Positions 5,666 to 6,752 of a DNA stretch of 6,752 nt are shown in pieces (positions within the stretch are counted from its first letter, which is position 1; the number at the start of each line of letters is the position of its first letter). Source of the stretch: Candidatus Brevefilum sp. (GTDB lineage: Bacteria > Chloroflexota > Anaerolineae > Anaerolineales > Anaerolineaceae); contig SLIC01000082.1 in the NCBI GenBank assembly GCA_007135845.1, positions 1 through 6,752 on the forward strand. The letters run 5' to 3'. The notes below the pieces were generated by a model. It was not told the origin of the DNA. It did not search any database and worked only from the letters and a program-made list of their open reading frames with translations. The position numbers were made by a program, and so were the translations under genes.

Positions 5666-6103
5666 TTAAAATTCCATCAAAATGGTCACCGGACCGTCAT
5701 TGACCAGCCCCACCTGCATATGGGCGCCAAAAACACCGGTCTGTGTTGCCACACCGCGATCGGTGAGTGTTTCAGAAAAAGCAGTCACCAGGGGCTCAGC
5801 CAGGTCGGGCTTAGCCGCTCCAATAAAGGAAGGCCGTCGGCCGCGGCTGGTATCGGCATACAGTGTAAACTGTGACACCACAATTACCTCACCCCCCACA
5901 TCCAGCACAGACAGGTTCATCTTCTCATCTTTATCCTCAAAAATGCGCAGGTGAGCGATCTTTTCCGCCAACTGCTCGGCTGTCGCCATGGAATCACCTG
6001 GCGCCACACCCACCAGGATCACCAGACCCTGCCCGATCCTGGCCACAACCTCACTCTCCACTGTGACCTGTGCCTCTTTAACCCGTTGAATAACTGCTCG
6101 CAT
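5666..6103 (-). CDS. dtd: D-aminoacyl-tRNA deacylase
   Basis: Dtd removes D-amino acids (and Gly mischarged on tRNA-Ala) from tRNA in the cytosol, a chirality proofreading step outside the synthetases. The 145 residues from MRAVIQRV match the family length. Both active-site signatures are present: VSQFTLYAD with SQFT at 77-80, and NDGPVT at 135-140, whose G137-P138 forms the cross-subunit Gly-cisPro motif; the enzyme therefore should be a homodimer. The ATG at 6103 is chosen because GGAG lies at 6113-6110 with a 6-nt spacer. The frame is open further to a TTG at 6133, but that extension is encoded by heptad-repeat DNA and lacks family similarity. It diverges from rnd across a repeat-rich 318-bp gap, converges with folD, and ends at a clear terminator. 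Confidence 0.97.
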   Translation of the reverse strand: MRAVIQRVKEAQVTVESEVVARIGQGLVILVGVAPGDSMATAEQLAEKIAHLRIFEDKDEKMNLSVLDVGGEVIVVSQFTLYADTSRGRRPSFIGAAKPDLAEPLVTAFSETLTDRGVATQTGVFGAHMQVGLVNDGPVTILMEF

Positions 6104-6119
6104 GATGATCTCCGTAAAT

Positions 6120-6189
6120 AGCTGAAAGCTCAAAGGTGAAAGCTGATAGCTGATAGCTGATAGCTGATAGCTGATAGCTGATAGCTTTA
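6120..6189 (+). repeat. Heptanucleotide tandem repeat (AGCTGAT), six perfect copies plus degenerate flanks
   Basis: Six identical AGCTGAT units occupy 6141-6182. Three degenerate units precede them (AGCTGAA 6120-6126, AGCTCAA 6127-6133, AGGTGAA 6134-6140) and AGCTTTA (6183-6189) follows, giving ten units in phase. The array ends 16 bp upstream of the dtd start codon, just beyond its Shine-Dalgarno. Copy number is likely to vary between strains because the central copies are identical. On the minus strand the units (ATCAGCT) contain no stop codon in any frame. Confidence 0.95.
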
Positions 6190-6237
6190 AGTATCAACAT
6201 AATTCATATTTCCGCAAAATTGTTCTTCTCATCGCCG

Positions 6238-6243
6238 ATTATA
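6238..6243 (-). promoter_or_regulatory. Candidate -10 box for dtd
   Basis: A perfect TATAAT followed by C, as at udk, rnd and the methyltransferase, lies on the minus strand 134 bp before the dtd ATG. No strong -35 is visible. If it is used, transcripts would start near 6231 and carry the whole AGCTGAT array in a leader of about 130 nt. Confidence 0.35.
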
Positions 6244-6403
6244 GCACCAAACATAATCGTTCTCACCATAGTCGCCTTACTCCTTATTGCCTAATAACTA
6301 ATCGCCTACTTCCTGATGACCTCATTCCTAATCGCCTCATACCCAATACCTCATACCTGATACCTGGTTCCTACTCACCATTCCCTTTTCACCATTCACT
6401 AAC
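6244..6403 (+). repeat. Degenerate heptad / 15-bp composite repeat array upstream of rnd
   Basis: The tract is built of 7-bp units of consensus NCCTNAT, such as GCCTAAT, TCCTGAT, ACCTCAT, TCCTAAT, GCCTCAT, ACCCAAT, ACCTCAT and ACCTGAT. Between 6274 and 6333 units alternate 7 and 8 bp, making four 15-bp blocks (starts 6274, 6289, 6304, 6319), three of which begin GCCT. Two fainter blocks (6244 and 6259, the first ending TAATC) may extend this. From 6334 the period is a plain 7, ending in CACCATT, CCCTTTT, CACCATT, CACTAAC (6376-6403). Together with the AGCTGAT array it fills most of the 318-bp dtd-rnd gap, in which I see no gene. Confidence 0.75.
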
Positions 6404-6415
6404 CTAAGCTATAAT
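6386..6415 (+). promoter_or_regulatory. Leaderless promoter of the rnd-like gene
   Basis: TATAAT (6410-6415) is perfect and lies 6 bp before the ATG at 6422, so the expected start point is the A of the start codon. TTTTCA (6386-6391; 4 of 6 matches, spacing 18) is a plausible -35 and is supplied by the last units of the heptad array. There is no Shine-Dalgarno between the box and the ATG. Confidence 0.6.
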
Positions 6416-6421
6416 CACCCT

Positions 6422-6752
6422 ATGCCGAAATCATTACAGCACACTGAACTAGTCTTTGTAAACCAACCCGCACAACTGCGCCTGGCCGCCAGGGAACTGG
6501 CTGCGCAGGATGTCCTCGCGGTTGACACCGAATCGAACAGCCTTTACGCCTACCGTGAACAGGTCTGCCTGATCCAGTTCTCATCGCGGGATAAAGACTA
6601 CCTGATCGATGCCTTGGTCTTGCCGGACCTCTCTCCACTGGAAGAAATCTTCAAGACGAACCGCATCCTGAAGGTGTTTCATGCCGCCGAATACGACCTG
6701 ATCTGCCTGTTCCGTGACTATGGTTTCCGCTTTAACTACCTGTTCGACACAA
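6422..6752 (+). CDS. rnd: Ribonuclease D-type DEDD 3'-5' exonuclease, N-terminal part
   Basis: The frame is open from the ATG at 6422 to the right edge (110 codons); the C-terminal half, including any HRDC domain, lies outside. The visible part is the start of a DEDD exonuclease fold: Exo I LAVDTESNSLY with metal ligands D35 and E37, the strand QVCLIQFSS (47-55), YLIDAL (60-65), and Exo II VFHAAEYDL (85-93) with D92. This order and spacing is that of RNase D, which trims tRNA and other stable RNA 3' ends in the cytosol using two metal ions. The fourth ligand and the Exo III Tyr/His that would confirm the DEDDy class are beyond the window. The gene appears to be leaderless. It starts 18 bp after the upstream heptad array. 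Confidence 0.88.
   Translation, partial: MPKSLQHTELVFVNQPAQLRLAARELAAQDVLAVDTESNSLYAYREQVCLIQFSSRDKDYLIDALVLPDLSPLEEIFKTNRILKVFHAAEYDLICLFRDYGFRFNYLFDT

Noticed and set aside
6104..6133. N-terminal extension of dtd to a TTG at 6133
   Set aside because: The extra residues are encoded by heptad-repeat units, the family begins at MRAVIQRV, and GGAG lies correctly before the ATG at 6103.
6120..6403. CRISPR array
   Set aside because: The period is 7 or 15 bp with no unique spacers, no 24-40 bp repeats and no cas genes.

Overview
The window is ordinary-looking bacterial chromosome with about 50% G+C and densely packed housekeeping genes. No transposase, phage, plasmid or RNA gene is recognisable. 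The protein flavour and the heptanucleotide-rich intergenic DNA make me think of Chloroflexota (Anaerolineae-like). That is an inference from memory and nothing in the window proves it.

Layout. Positions 1-4516 hold five genes on the minus strand. In transcription order they are uridine kinase (udk), a VTT/DedA-family membrane protein overlapping udk by 32 bp, an M20 metallodipeptidase, a DUF368 (PopT-like) membrane protein, and a class I SAM methyltransferase that runs off the left edge. folD (tetrahydrofolate C1 metabolism) starts at 4644 and diverges from udk. dtd (D-aminoacyl-tRNA deacylase, minus) converges on folD, with a terminator hairpin between them at 5561-5599. A ribonuclease D-type 3'-5' exonuclease starts at 6422 on the plus strand, diverges from dtd and runs off the right edge.

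Functional threads. The genes serve nucleotide salvage, folate C1 supply, tRNA quality control, RNA processing, peptide breakdown and probably lipid-carrier recycling. Two unrelated membrane families, each with members reported as undecaprenyl-phosphate translocases (DedA and DUF368), occur in the same minus-strand gene run.

The most unusual material is intergenic. The gaps at 482-692 and 6104-6421 are filled with degenerate 7-bp tandem repeats (NCCTNAT / ATTCACC types, plus six perfect AGCTGAT copies). Part of the right-hand array alternates 7+8 bp to give a 15-bp period. Pyrimidine-rich heptads lie in the same sense immediately upstream of the methyltransferase and rnd promoters. Three genes (methyltransferase, udk, rnd) have a perfect TATAATC 6-11 bp before the ATG and no Shine-Dalgarno, which predicts leaderless or near-leaderless mRNAs. 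The other genes have recognisable Shine-Dalgarno sites.
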